In this document: positions 1-11,235 of the stretch, in pieces | Layout of the letters: each line of letters opens with the position of its first letter | How positions within the stretch are numbered: position 1 is the stretch's first letter | DNA from: Isoetes taiwanensis | Taxonomy: Eukaryota > Streptophyta > Lycopodiopsida > Isoetales > Isoetaceae | Direction: 5' to 3' | Assembly: GCA_021234155.1 (NCBI GenBank) | Contig: JAJEKV010000002.1 | Location: forward strand, 21,727,726-21,791,725 | DNA: 64,000 nt | The notes under the pieces: model-generated | The model's input: the letters and a program-made list of their open reading frames with translations, nothing else | Databases searched by the model: none | Told to the model about the DNA's origin: nothing | Translations under genes and position numbers: made by a program

Positions 1-2641
1 TTGTTTAGCACATTTCCAAAAATTGTTGGCTAAAGTAAATGGAAAAAATTGAGAAAAAAATAATAATTTTAGCTTAGCTTTTTCGATCTCTTTAGCCAAA
101 TGCTAAAAATTAAAAGAGTGAAATTTTGTATTATTTAGCTTAGCCATAGAAACTATTGGGATGAATTTCGGACTCGTTTAGCTAATATCATTCTTATCAG
201 AAATATATGATTAGTAATTTAATTTCTAGCATCTCTGGAATAATTTGAGGCCTAGATTTAGCTAGCTGGCATTGTTTTAGAATGTTTGCACAAAGAAAAT
301 GATTAAAGTAAATTAAGACAATTGGAAACAAAGTGCTGTGCACAAAGGGTTGCCTTCCTGTTTCTTGGGGGTGAAGTGGCCTAAATCAAACTGTGATTCA
401 TGTTTTCACAATCTATATTTAAATTAAAGTAGACTGAGAGAAATAGACTGAAGAATGCCGGAGTTGTTACCTTAACCTAATACCTTTGGTACCAGAGGAA
501 AACCTATAATCTACCTCCTCTTATGAGCTACATGAGGTACACACAGATCATTGTGTCAAGCAGAACTGGTATCATAGCTAGAAATGGATTCTCATCTCCT
601 TGCACATGAATTCTGTTTACAGAGAAACTTGGCCCTTTTTGCATCAACACTGTTATATGCCTAAGAAAATAGTTCACGTACGGGGAACTAATTATCTGAA
701 TATGCTGCAACTATGAAAGATCCCCAAATCCATCTGTTTTTGGGTTGCATCTGATCAGAGAGAGCTGACTTCAATGATACGCAGGAATATAATTCAATAA
801 ACGAAAATAGCCATGATTATGGCAATACCTACTTTTGTTCCTTATGCCTGAAATGCCTCAATGGCAAAGCCACATATACCATTCCAAATGCATTGTTTAG
901 TGTACCCAGATATTTTTCTATACCATACTTTATGTTTAAATTTTTAATCGTCTACACAACCTCTCGTTGCTTGCTTGGCACTCGCACCATGCAAAGCACA
1001 CAAGCAGTGCCATCTGCTATGGTAATAAAAACAGAAGAAGGAGAAGAAGAAGAGTCAACATACTACAACTTCAACCCTAAATTGGCTACCTCGATTCTAC
1101 ATGCTAGAAAGAAGCCTTAAGAATTCCAAGTGTATACGTCCAAAAAAAAAAAAAAAAAAAAAAAACAAGGGTGCTAACCAGTAAAATCAGCCAGAAAATC
1201 ATTGCCTAGCATATGCACTCTCTAGATCTACGCATTAGTGCACACTGCAATAGAAAAAATATATTAAAAAGCATGCATATGTTGTTCTGAAAATTGTCCG
1301 CCGTTTCCAGAATCTGGCATACCAAAATTGAAGTATAACTTCAGTGCGGCTTTATGGCTTTGCAAAGCTAAATATTGGATTGAAAACCATAAGAAAGGTT
1401 TTGCAAACAGTAGCAATTAGAATTAAGAATTTGCTTAAACTCGCACAAATGATCAAGAATAAAGCTCTTACTAAGATGAATAATTTTGACATCCTGAAGT
1501 GAACCTTATTATAAGTAAATTTGCATTTAATGCACTCATTCAACAGCCATTGTCATCAATGAATGCAATTTTTTTGAGTTCTGATTGTATTGTAATTTCC
1601 CAATTGTAATTTCCCAAGTTCTGATTGTATTCTGATGGAAGCCGAGGTAAAGCGGGATGCCGGTATTAAAAGAAAAAAGTCAGCCTTCAGAAAAGGCTAC
1701 ATTATAACAGCGTGATGTGCTAGTAGCACCCTCTTAGGGAGCTCGCCCATGCTACACAAGTCCAGGGGCCTTATGGCACAAGGGACATAAATGTATTCTA
1801 TTCTATTCTATTCTATATGCAGAGCATTATAAAAGCAATCTATATGCTTACAACTCTGAAAGATAGAGTATATGGCATAGGGTTTTGACATTGGCATATG
1901 TAATACAATCAAATCACGAATCCAGTGATTTTGTCTATGCATATAGCCCTATGGACTGGCCATAGCTTCTTACTCATAGGTGGCATAACAGAACTTTTAT
2001 ACGTATTATATTGTGTTCATACATAATGTGCTAATTAGAGGCGACATCTTCTTTTAGATAGTAAGTGCAACCTAATAATTGTTCTTTAAAATGCTCGTGT
2101 TAGGTGGATGTTTTACGCCTGTAAATTAAAGAATTAAATTGGAATTTTGGCGAAAACAATTGAAGGAAACAAGGAATTTACAACTAATTTCAAGGACAAA
2201 TAACCATAAAGATAGTGATCCAAACATCGAGGCCATGTATAATGAAAGTATTCGAAAAGGTATCATAAAATAAAGTGTCTTATATCCCACTACGTTTTAA
2301 TTTCATGGCTTAAGGTCATTCTCATCTTCTGTCGTATTTTCCGCATCCATGATAATGATATAAATTAATCAATGAACCTCATTTAGGTTTGACTTCAAAA
2401 TCAGTCCTCAAACCATCAACGTTCTGCTAGGTAGTAGGCACACTAGAAATTATTGCATTACGCCACAAAGAGGTATCATGTTAAGTAATGTATACTTGTG
2501 AGACAAGCCATCAATAACGCCGTTGACTCAAACTATTTTACAAGTACTACATTATTAAAGTAATCAAGGTGATTAATATGCCTTACAACGACAGAAAGGC
2601 ATGTTTGAAAGCAACATACATTCTTTATGTACATCACATCC
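1..2641. other. Intergenic, no gene recognised
   Basis: AT-rich sequence with no open frame resembling a known protein on either strand. It contains a 20+ base A-tract near 1142-1165 and a short TTCTA microsatellite near 1796. Short ORFs here have skewed, low-complexity composition and no splice-site context. Confidence 0.5.
1796..1816. repeat. (TTCTA)n microsatellite
   Basis: About four perfect copies of a TTCTA pentamer. A similar short tract recurs near 36748-36765. Confidence 0.8.
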
Positions 2642-2961
2642 TCAAGAAAGAATATCTTGAAGAGCAGTCGTTATACCTGGATACTTGAACGAGAAATTCA
2701 AATCCTGTAACCTTTTTGGAACCACCTTTTGGCCATCAGGAACCTAAGGAAAAATAGGTATGAACTTGAAACGAAATAATAGGAAATATTGGAAAAATGA
2801 CTAGGATGCACCTGGACATACCAAACTAGCGCCTTCTGCTAGAACTAGTCTCAATGCATCTTTTGGTACTGGAAGCCATGATGGTCGTCCCAAAATAGCA
2901 CCCATCACATTGCACAGTTAACCCATACGGACTGGATATGGAACTGTGGCATTTAGTACAC
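2642..2961 (-). pseudogene. SDR39U1 / GC1-type epimerase, last two exons, one stop
   Basis: Two exons at the 3' end of a plant epimerase-family (SDR39U1, GIANT CHLOROPLAST 1 type) gene. Exon 2961-2822 has an acceptor ending TTTTATCAG and reads VLNATVPYPVRMG, a stop, then [20 protein letters not shown] and [12 protein letters not shown], where a GT donor follows. Exon 2743-2642 reads VPDGQKVVPKRLQDLNFSFK, then YPGITTALQDILS and a stop. The patterns GxINATxPxPV, [10 protein letters not shown] and QxVxPxxLxxxxFxFxYP are the DUF1731 C-terminus of this family. The splice junction keeps frame. One in-frame TAA sits where the family usually has Glu, so this copy is probably dead, or one base is miscalled. 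Upstream NAD-binding exons were not found nearby. A copy of the first exon's 5' part recurs at about 14897 and 18560. Confidence 0.82.
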
Positions 2962-3630
2962 CTGATAAAACAACTGTTTTAGAGAAATTACTTGGTAAAC
3001 TACTGGCAAAAAATTGATTTAAAAAGATCACCGATGTCTTAAAAAGCCACGTTTAGTAATAGAACATTAGCTATTGATTGGATAGTGCAAAACTTTGATC
3101 CTTAAGTCAATGGTGGCCAAGGCTCAGGAACCAAGGTATTTGCATGCTCCATCTTCTATTTATAATGTGTGTGCTTCAATGTAGTTTTACGACAATCATC
3201 ATGCAAAAATTCTGATTTTTTAGAAGAATGTGTCTCCTGAAGCTGAGAAGAATTGTTTCTTCTGAAGCACAATCTTAATTCTTGTAGGTAGACCTTTCTA
3301 GCATGCATTAAGGAGGCATTAATAGGGGTAGTTATTCCTTTTTTATTGGTTTTTTTTTTTTTTTTTTGAGGGTAAGAAGTATGATTTTTTATTAATAAAA
3401 AGTGGCCCAAGACCTTATTACAAAGCGGCCCAGAGGCCTTATAGGAAGAAGTAGCACATGGTCACCAGATAGAAAGAATTAACACATATATAACAACACA
3501 GCCACCAAACTAGAGAACCTCAACAAAATGATGCCCCTGTACTCTGTCCAAAGCGCCCTCAACCTCTTCATTATCATAACAAGAGGATAGAGAACCTCCT
3601 CTCCGCCCATCCAGTACTATAGAGCATATT

Positions 3631-3632
<2 letters not shown>
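2892..3632. repeat. 740-bp segment present three times (copy 0)
   Basis: This stretch starts inside the SDR39U1 exon and runs through the LINE/SINE relic to a long T-tract. Near-identical copies lie at about 14897-15632 and 18560-19292. The flanks differ on the left (the exon continues only here) and on the right after the T-tract. Continuity with the SDR39U1 gene marks this as the original and the other two as copies. Confidence 0.85.
3350..3632 (-). mobile_element. 5'-truncated LINE/SINE-type 3' end, poly(A) on minus strand
   Basis: A T-tract at 3350-3367 is followed by GAGGGTAAGAAGTATG, an AT-rich TTATTAATAAAAA stretch and paired GGCCC blocks. Read on the minus strand this is a GGCCY-rich, AATAAA-like 3' end running into poly(A), typical of plant non-LTR retroelement 3' ends. 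About 260 bp of body remains. TATTCC plus T-run lies on both sides, a possible target duplication. No ORF remains. The same relic recurs at 15355-15632 and 19018-19292. Confidence 0.6.
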
Positions 3633-3668
<36 letters not shown>

Positions 3669-4304
3669 AATACACTGCTAATTCTTCTTAAAATCATGCC
3701 CCCAGTGGTCTTATTAGCAACGGATGTTTTGAGACCCCCTAGTTGACTCATGTGTTGTTGTATCTTCTTAAAATAAATGGATCCTTGTTAGCCACTGATT
3801 TTCCCTTCTCTAAATTAGATTGATATCTCCATGGCCACTCTTGAATATTCTATCTCATAGTGCTTGCTGAAAATTATACATGAGCTGAGATCTAATTATA
3901 CAGAGTGGGATCCTTTCATAACCATGTAATTATAGCAAAGATGTTGTTGGTATATTGTAAGTCATGGAGTACATGCTGAGGAAAATATAATAGATCTTAA
4001 AGTACTAGTTGGTTTGTTAATTTAGTGCTTTTATAAACTGACCTGATCTGTTTAAAATAGAAAATGTTTCTTTCGTGTAGACCCAGTGGAAAAATTCGTT
4101 TGCTGCAGATAAAATGGCCCTGATCCACTATATGTATAAGCTGACTTCTGATCACTACCTTGCAAAGCATAACCTGAAGAGTGTTTACAGATTATAATTA
4201 TGTTTACAGATTATAATTACAAAGTGTGCTCATAATTATGTTGCACATGAAAGAGTTTGCTTTGTGCCCAGCACTATATGGATAGATGAAAACAGGATTG
4301 AAGA
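3633..4304. other. Intergenic with long T-tract
   Basis: A T-tract of about 29 bases opens this stretch. A 19-bp tandem duplication (TGTTTACAGATTATAATTA twice) lies near 4182-4220. No coding signal is seen. Confidence 0.5.
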
Positions 4305-7300
4305 TGTATATGGTCATTGTATCCTCTATCTTTTTTATCTGCTGTCTAATGTGATAGCTTAGATGGTGAAGGGCGTTAAGCCGGATAGATTTATAGCTTA
4401 CCTGTGATAGCTTAGGCAATTACCCTGTTCAAGGCTAACTTGCTTATGGTTCTATTGCAGGTAACCAAGTCTATCCCTCCATTGCGTATGCTTTGTGGAC
4501 ATAATTTTGGAGATGAACTCAACTATGTGGTGCTTTCTTAACTTTATGCGAAGGCTCAAGGAATATCAGACTTTTTTGCTTTGTTTAACTTACATTTGAA
4601 CACTGTTGACTTTGTTAACTCTCAGATGGAATTTTTTTCTGTTAATTGTCTTTCATAAGAATTTTCAGATACCATGTTATCTAGAAACTTTGATATTCAG
4701 TCTTATTTCCTGCTGTTCTGTATTCACATGACTACTTTGGAATATCCTTTTGAAGACAAAAACGAATTTGTCAAATATCTAGTATGAACATTGTTATCTT
4801 AAGTATTAAATATGCTTGTTTGTCTCGTATTATATTTCAGATTTCTATTTGTTGATAAGTTCAATGTTCTTTGTATCCATGATATAAAATAATGGCAGAT
4901 TGAAAGAAATATCTGTTAGGCGTTTATTGTACTGCTTATTCTTGTATTCTAAAATTCGTCTTGTGGAAGTTAGTCTTTTAAACTGTATTTTTTCAGAAAG
5001 GTCTACTAGTCCATATCTGGGCCTAGATTTAGAGTACACCTATCTTTATCTAGGGCTGCAAGTTGAGGTTCTTATTCTTCCAAACGGATTTATAAGACCT
5101 TGGTCTGTTATTTCTTATGGTCTTGACAGACTTGGGGGTTTTTTATTGTTACTCCAGTTCCCAAGTCTAACTTAGGGACCCCGATATGGATTAAGGTGTT
5201 ATATTTGTTTTATCTCACACATTTATTTACTTGATCTGAGAATAGAGGAAATGATCCTATACAAAGAATAGAGGAAATGATCCTATACAACTTGGAGATG
5301 AAGTGGACTTCAGCAATTATTGGATCAAAGAGCTCATCGTCTTACATTACAATGAGTGCAACATTTCCAGCCCAAATCCTGCTGTACAAACACTAATTGC
5401 CTGTATCAGAAATGTGGAAGTCCATCAGTACATTGTTCACAAAGAAAAGACTCTCATGGAAAAGGATAAGTCACCTGTAAGCTATTTGGGTTTCAATGGT
5501 TGGTTTAAAGCTTTCAATTGCTTGAAAAAATCCAATTTCAAGCTAGAGACATGTAAAGGTATAATTTCTGCCATATACAATGACATGCCTAAGGTGTTGT
5601 ATGATAGAACTTGCTTAGAAGATGAAATGGGTAAAAAATTCATGATCGGCCTTACACATCTAGAAGATATCAATGATATGAAGTCGTCAGTTTTAATGGA
5701 TGAAGAACTGAACGTTGACACGACTGACTACCTACAAAATGAAGTCAAAAATTGTCTCTTCTCAGAAAATGACCTAACTGAAGATGATCTGAAATATATG
5801 GATAAGGGAAATAAGGATAACAACAGTGACAGTTCACAAGGTGGTTCAGAACAAGATGAGGTACCTACTTTGACTTTGCTAAATTCATCTAAATTTCCTA
5901 TAATTCCTGAGCAGAACGTGGAGTGCTATGGGGCTGCCTGGGGACATGCCCTGTGGAAGAGCCAAAACTTCGGGGCTTTGGCGCCAATAAATGTTGACAC
6001 TTGGAAGGCACTTACAGGTATAATTGATGACGAAATCAGAACTGGTATTGCAAAAGCAGGCAGACTTGAGAAGTACTTTCCAAAAAAGGAAGTCAATGTT
6101 CCCTTTGATATTAATTTCTTTGACCAAGAGTGCTCCATGAATACAGGTGTGCATGTGAGCCAGAAGAGTAACATGGCATATTCGGATGACAAAAGAGACG
6201 GATTTTTTCTGAAAAAACTTTGGAGGACACATTGCCCATTTCTCACTTGTGGCTGTGTTAAGATGAAAAAGAATGATAGAGAAAAGAAAAAAGAGGACTG
6301 CGATAGTGGGATTGTGTGGATTGACCATGCAGTTTGGTTTATCCTAAATAACCTTGAGCTCTTGTATCCTGGAGCCACTCCAAATGTCAAGATGGTTTGC
6401 ATCACTAAACTCTTGCATAATATCCTTAAACCAGCTGTTATTGCATACCTCTCTTATCTGGAAGTAAGAAGGATTTTCATTGATATGACACTATTCTATG
6501 CTGAAAACCCTAACAGCAATCTTAGGGCAGTGTTTGGTAACAACAAACTTGCAGAAATTGCCGAATTAACCCTGAGGCCAGTATCTTTCAGGAAGAATCA
6601 GACCCCAAAAAGTAGAATCTCTGGAAGCAGTTGTGGCAGTGGACCAAACAAAAACTGTTCAAATATTCGACCTCCTAGGGTTACAATGGATCCACGTAAT
6701 ACTGAAAATCTGGATAAGGCACAAGTTGCCAAAAATGCAAAAGCCTTGATGGATGGGGAAAATGATGACCAGTACTCTGTTACTAAAGGGGGAAACGCGA
6801 TCATTTCACTGGAGGACAGCATTCCTACCAAACTGGACTACAAAGAAGCAACCGGGTATGTGTCTAATGCCTATGCTTTATTCTAAATTTACTTCGATAC
6901 TTGCAAGTTCTTTTAAATGCTTACTTTCATAATTATTATGATAATAACATTAATTACTGTTCCACCAGCCATGGGTTTTTATGGAAAGAGTTTTTCCATG
7001 GTCGTATGCGTATCACAAAAAAAAAAAACTTTTACTATCTCTATTACCTTTATTACCTTGGGTTTACCAAAGCACAAAATATAGATTAGCCCGGCATGGG
7101 CTACTATATGAGATCAATTCTGTTTACAGATTTGAATTGGTAAACCTTTAGTCCTATCTTGCCCACATTCTAATTTACATCCTTTTTCTTTTTAGGTGGA
7201 ACAAAACAACACAAGGATTATTATAAAGGATTGTAATCACAAAAGACATATGGTGACTGTCAAGGATAATAAGAAAGTTAAGGTTGTCCATAGCACGTTT

Positions 7301-7774
7301 CTCTCAAAATCCTTGGAAAGGTTTAACACGAGAGACATTTTCAAAGAGATATTGCTACAAACTGTGCCCAATGTGGCAAACGAGTTGTTGGATTGCACTT
7401 TATTCGGCTGGAAATATGGAGATCAAATAAAAGATAAGGTTTATAAACCTTTCAACGTATTTGCTAGTGGCAAACCAAAAAAGTGTCCATGCAAGAACCC
7501 TAGTTTGACAAAATTTATTGACCCCACTATTGGCCATATCCGAACCACCGATTTGCAGATCATACATTGTCCTAAGCTTAGGATGGCATTTACCAATGGC
7601 CTGAATCATATCCCGGACAGCGGATTTTCTGTACAAGAGTTCATGGATAACTTCAAAATTACATGTGATCAATTCTTTCAGGTTCACCACTTTCAATTGC
7701 TACACATCAGTAATGATGGCATTATTGCTATTAAGGACAAAATACATGATTTGGCTAAACAAAAAATTGTCTTG
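4305..7774. repeat. Tandem duplication A, copy 1
   Basis: 3470 bp repeated directly at 7775 onward with about 99 percent identity by eye. The unit holds non-coding leader, the Penelope-like N-terminal ORF, the intervening intron-like stretch and the first ~193 codons of the reverse transcriptase. The junction falls inside the RT frame with about 1 bp of microhomology, so copy 1 lacks the catalytic part. Confidence 0.93.
5303..6886 (+). CDS. Penelope-like element N-terminal ORF, unknown function (copy 1)
   Basis: 527 codons open from the first ATG. Frame and similarity extend a little upstream through a duplicated NRGNDPIQ motif; a TACAG acceptor-like site precedes it in copy 2. I do not recognise the protein. 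Visible features: an acidic Asp/Asn/Ser-rich linker at about residues 165-190, a Cys-containing block (HCPFLTCGCVKMKK) near 310, a Lys/Glu-rich run after it, and a Ser/Gly/Pro-rich basic stretch near 435-460. No GIY-YIG endonuclease pattern is seen. It ends 310 bp before the RT frame. The gap has a GTATGT donor-like site and a TTTTTCTTTTTAG acceptor, but the best donor does not keep phase with the RT frame, so one-gene status is unproven. It is the better preserved of the two copies. Confidence 0.75.
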   Translation: MDFSNYWIKELIVLHYNECNISSPNPAVQTLIACIRNVEVHQYIVHKEKTLMEKDKSPVSYLGFNGWFKAFNCLKKSNFKLETCKGIISAIYNDMPKVLYDRTCLEDEMGKKFMIGLTHLEDINDMKSSVLMDEELNVDTTDYLQNEVKNCLFSENDLTEDDLKYMDKGNKDNNSDSSQGGSEQDEVPTLTLLNSSKFPIIPEQNVECYGAAWGHALWKSQNFGALAPINVDTWKALTGIIDDEIRTGIAKAGRLEKYFPKKEVNVPFDINFFDQECSMNTGVHVSQKSNMAYSDDKRDGFFLKKLWRTHCPFLTCGCVKMKKNDREKKKEDCDSGIVWIDHAVWFILNNLELLYPGATPNVKMVCITKLLHNILKPAVIAYLSYLEVRRIFIDMTLFYAENPNSNLRAVFGNNKLAEIAELTLRPVSFRKNQTPKSRISGSSCGSGPNKNCSNIRPPRVTMDPRNTENLDKAQVAKNAKALMDGENDDQYSVTKGGNAIISLEDSIPTKLDYKEATGYVSNAYALF

Positions 7775-7819
7775 TGTATATGGTCATTGTATCCTCTATC
7801 TTTTTTATCTGCTGTCTAA
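7196..7819 (+). pseudogene. Penelope-like reverse transcriptase, 3'-truncated copy
   Basis: The first ~193 codons match the intact RT at 10657 almost perfectly. They include the KKCPCKNP cysteine motif and the GHIRTTDLQII block. The frame then runs into the start of the next duplicated unit at 7775 and stops at 7819. All catalytic motifs are missing, so this copy cannot encode a polymerase. The truncation results from tandem duplication A, not point decay. Confidence 0.9.
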
Positions 7820-10800
7820 TGTGATAGCTTAGATGGTGAAGGGCGTTAAGCCGGATAGATTTATAGCTTACCTGTGATAGCTTAGGCAATTACCCTGTTC
7901 AAGGCTAACTTGCTTATGGTTCTATTGCAGGTAACCAAGTCTATCCCTCCATTGCGTATGCTTTGTGGACATAATTTTGGAGATGAACTCAACTATGTGG
8001 TGCTTTCTTAACTTTATGCGAAGGCTCAAGGAATATCAGACTTTTTTGCTTTGTTTAACTTACATTTGAACACTGTTGACTTTGTTAACTCTCAGATGGA
8101 ATTTTTTTCTGTTAATTGTCTTTCATAAGAATTTTCAGATACCATGTTATCTAGAAACTTTGATATTCAGTCTTATTTCCTGCTGTTCTGTATTCACATG
8201 ACTACTTTGGAATATCCTTTTGAAGACAAAAACGAATTTGTCAAATATCTAGTATGAACATTGTTATCTTAAGTATTAAATATGCTTGTTTGTCTCGTAT
8301 TATATTTCAGATTTCTATTTGTTGATAAGTTCAATGTTCTTTGTATCCATGATATAAAATAATGGCAGATTGAAAGAAATATCTGTTAGGCGTTTATTGT
8401 ACTGCTTATTCTTGTATTCTAAAATTCGTCTTGTGGAAGTTAGTCTTTTAAACTGTATTTTTTCAGAAAGGTCTACTAGTCCATATCTGGGCCTAGATTT
8501 AGAGTACACCTATCTTTATCTAGGGCTGCAAGTTGAGGTTCTTATTCTTCCAAACGGATTTATAAGACCTTGGTCTGTTATTTCTTATGGTCTTGACAAA
8601 CTTGGGGGTTTTTTATTGTTACTCCAGTTCCCAAGTCTAACTTAGGACCCTGATATGGATTAAGGTGTTATATTTGTTTTATCTCACACATTTATTTACT
8701 TGATACAGAATAGAGGAAATGATCCTATACAACAGAATAGAGGAAATGATCCTATACAACTTGGAGATGAAGTGGACTTCAGCAATTATTGGATCAAAGA
8801 GCTCATCGTCTTACATTACAATGAGTGCAACATTTCCAGCCCAAATCCTGCTGTACAAACACTAATTGCCTGTATCAGAAATGTGGAAGTCCATCAGTAC
8901 ATTGTTCACAAAGAAAAGACTCTCATGGAAAAGGATAAGTCACCTGTAAGCTATTTGGGTTTCAATGGTTGGTTTAAAGCTTTCAATTGCTTGAAAAAAT
9001 CCAATTTCAAGCTAGAGACATGTAAAGGTATAATTTCTGCCATATACAATGACATGCCTAAGGTGTTGTATGATAGAACTTGCTTAGAAGATGAAATGGG
9101 TAAAAAATTCATGATCGGCCTTACACATCTAGAAGATATCAATGATATGAAGTCGTCAGTTTTAATGGATGAAGAACTGAACGTTGACACGACTGACTAC
9201 CTACAAAATGAAGTCAAAAATTGTCTCTTCTCAGAAAATGACCTAACTGAAGATGATCTGAAATATATGGATAAGGGAAATAAGGATAACAACAGTGACA
9301 GTTCACAAGGTGGTTCAGAACAAGATGAGGTACCTACTTTGACTTTGCTAAATTCATCTAAATTTCCTATAATTCCTGAGCAGAACGTGGAGTGCTATGG
9401 GGCTGCCTGGGGACATGCCCTGTGGAAGAGCCAAAACTTCGGGGCTTTGGCGCCAATAAATGTTGACACTTGGAAGGCACTTACAGGTATAATTGATGAC
9501 GAAATCAGAACTGGTATTGCAAAAGCAGGCAGACTTGAGAAGTACTTTCCAAAAAGGAAGTCAATGTTCCCTTTGATATTAATTTCTTTGACCAAGAGTG
9601 CTCCATGAATCTGGTGTGCATGTGAGTTTAAGAGTAACATGGCATATTCGGATGACAAAAGAGACGGATTTTTTCAGAAAAAACTTTGGAGGACACATTG
9701 CCCATTTCTCACTTGTGGCTGTGTTAAGATGAAAAAGAATGATAGAGAAAAGAAAAAAGAGGACTGCGATAGTGGGATTGTGTGGATTGACCATGCAGTT
9801 TGGTTTATCCTAAATAACCTTGAGCTCTTGTATCCTGGAGCCACTCCAAATGTCAAGATGGTTTGCATCACTAAACTCTTGCATAATATCCTTAAACCAG
9901 CTGTTATTGCATACCTCTCTTATCTGGAAGTAAGAAGGATTTTCATTGATATGACACTATTCTATGCTGAAAACCCTAACAGCAATCTTAGGGCAGTGTT
10001 TGGTAACAACAAACTTGCAGAAATTGCCGAATTAACCCTGAGGCCAGTATCTTTCAGGAAGAATCAGACCCCAAAAAGTAGAATCTCTGGAAGCAGTTGT
10101 GGCAGTGGACCAAACAAAAACTGTTCAAATATTCGACCTCCTAGGGTTACAATGGATCCACGTAATACTGAAAATCTGGATAAGGCACAAGTTGCCAAAA
10201 ATGCAAAAGCCTTGATGGATGGGGAAAATGATGACCAGTACTCTGTTACTAAAGGGGGAAACGCGATCATTTCACTGGAGGACAGCATTCCTACCAAACT
10301 GGACTACAAAGAAGCAACCGGGTATGTGTCTAATGCCTATGCTTTATTCTAAATTTACTTCGATACTTGCAAGTTCTTTTAAATGCTTACTTTCATAATT
10401 ATTATGATAATAACATTAATTACTGTTCCACCAGCCATGGGTTTTTATGGAAAGAGTTTTTCCATGGCTGTGTGCGTATCACAAAAAAACTTTTACTATC
10501 TCTATTACCTTTATTACCTTGGGTTTACCAAAGCACAAAATATAGATTAGCCCGGCATGGGCTACTATATGAGATCAATTCTGTTTACAGATTTGAATTG
10601 GTAAACCTTTAGTCCTATCTTGCCCACATTCTAATTTACATCCTTTTTCTTTTTAGGTGGAACAAAACAACACAAGGATTATTATAAAGGATTGTAATCA
10701 CAAAAGACATATGGTGACTGTCAAGGATAATAAGAAAGTTAAGGTTGTCCATAGCACGTTTCTCTCAAAATCCTTGGAAAGGTTTAACACGAGAGACATT

Positions 10801-11235
10801 TTCAAAGAGATATTGCTACAAACTGTGCCCAATGTGGCAAACGAGTTGTTGGATTGCACTTTATTCGGCTGGAAATATGGAGATCAAATAAAAGATAAGG
10901 TTTATAAACCTTTCAACGTATTTGCTAGTGGCAAACCAAAAAAGTGTCCATGCAAGAACCCTAGTTTGACAAAATTTATTGACCCCACTATTGGCCATAT
11001 CCGAACCACCGATTTGCAGATCATACATTGTCCTAAGCTTAGGATGGCATTTACCAATGGCCTGAATCATATCCCGGACAGCGGATTTTCTGTACAAGAG
11101 TTCATGGATAACTTCAAAATTACATGTGATCAATTCTTTCAGGTTCACCACTTTCAATTGCTACACATCAGTAATGATGGCATTATTGCTATTAAGGACA
11201 AAATACATGATTTGGCTAAACAAAAAATTGTCTTG
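7775..11235. repeat. Tandem duplication A, copy 2
   Basis: Direct repeat of 4305-7774, continuing without a break into the rest of the RT gene. Differences from copy 1 are few and clustered, for example GACAGACTTGG versus GACAAACTTGG, and small indels near 8640, 8705, 9555 and 9611-9630. Several coincide with CAG or CTG. Confidence 0.93.
8700..10352 (+). pseudogene. Penelope-like N-terminal ORF, copy 2, frameshifted
   Basis: Same protein as the ORF at 5303, broken into a 302-codon and a 237-codon frame. The first break is a one-base loss in an A-run near 9551 (five A where copy 1 has six). More changes at 9611-9630 fall where copy 1 has ACAGG and CCAG. Upstream this copy is open from about 8700 and shows the duplicated NRGNDPIQ motif before the VDFSNYWIKELI start region. 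Homopolymer and CHG-context errors could explain the breaks, so the true gene may be intact and be the partner of the RT at 10657. Confidence 0.75.

Noticed and set aside
4900-5175. 91-codon plus-strand frame repeated at 8370
   Set aside because: It is repeated only because of tandem duplication A, has low-complexity Leu/Tyr-rich composition, and fits a 5' leader better than a gene.
5885-6405. Minus-strand frames of 147 and 159 codons
   Set aside because: Antisense of the PLE N-terminal ORF; the sense frame is longer and is shared, almost intact, by the other copy.
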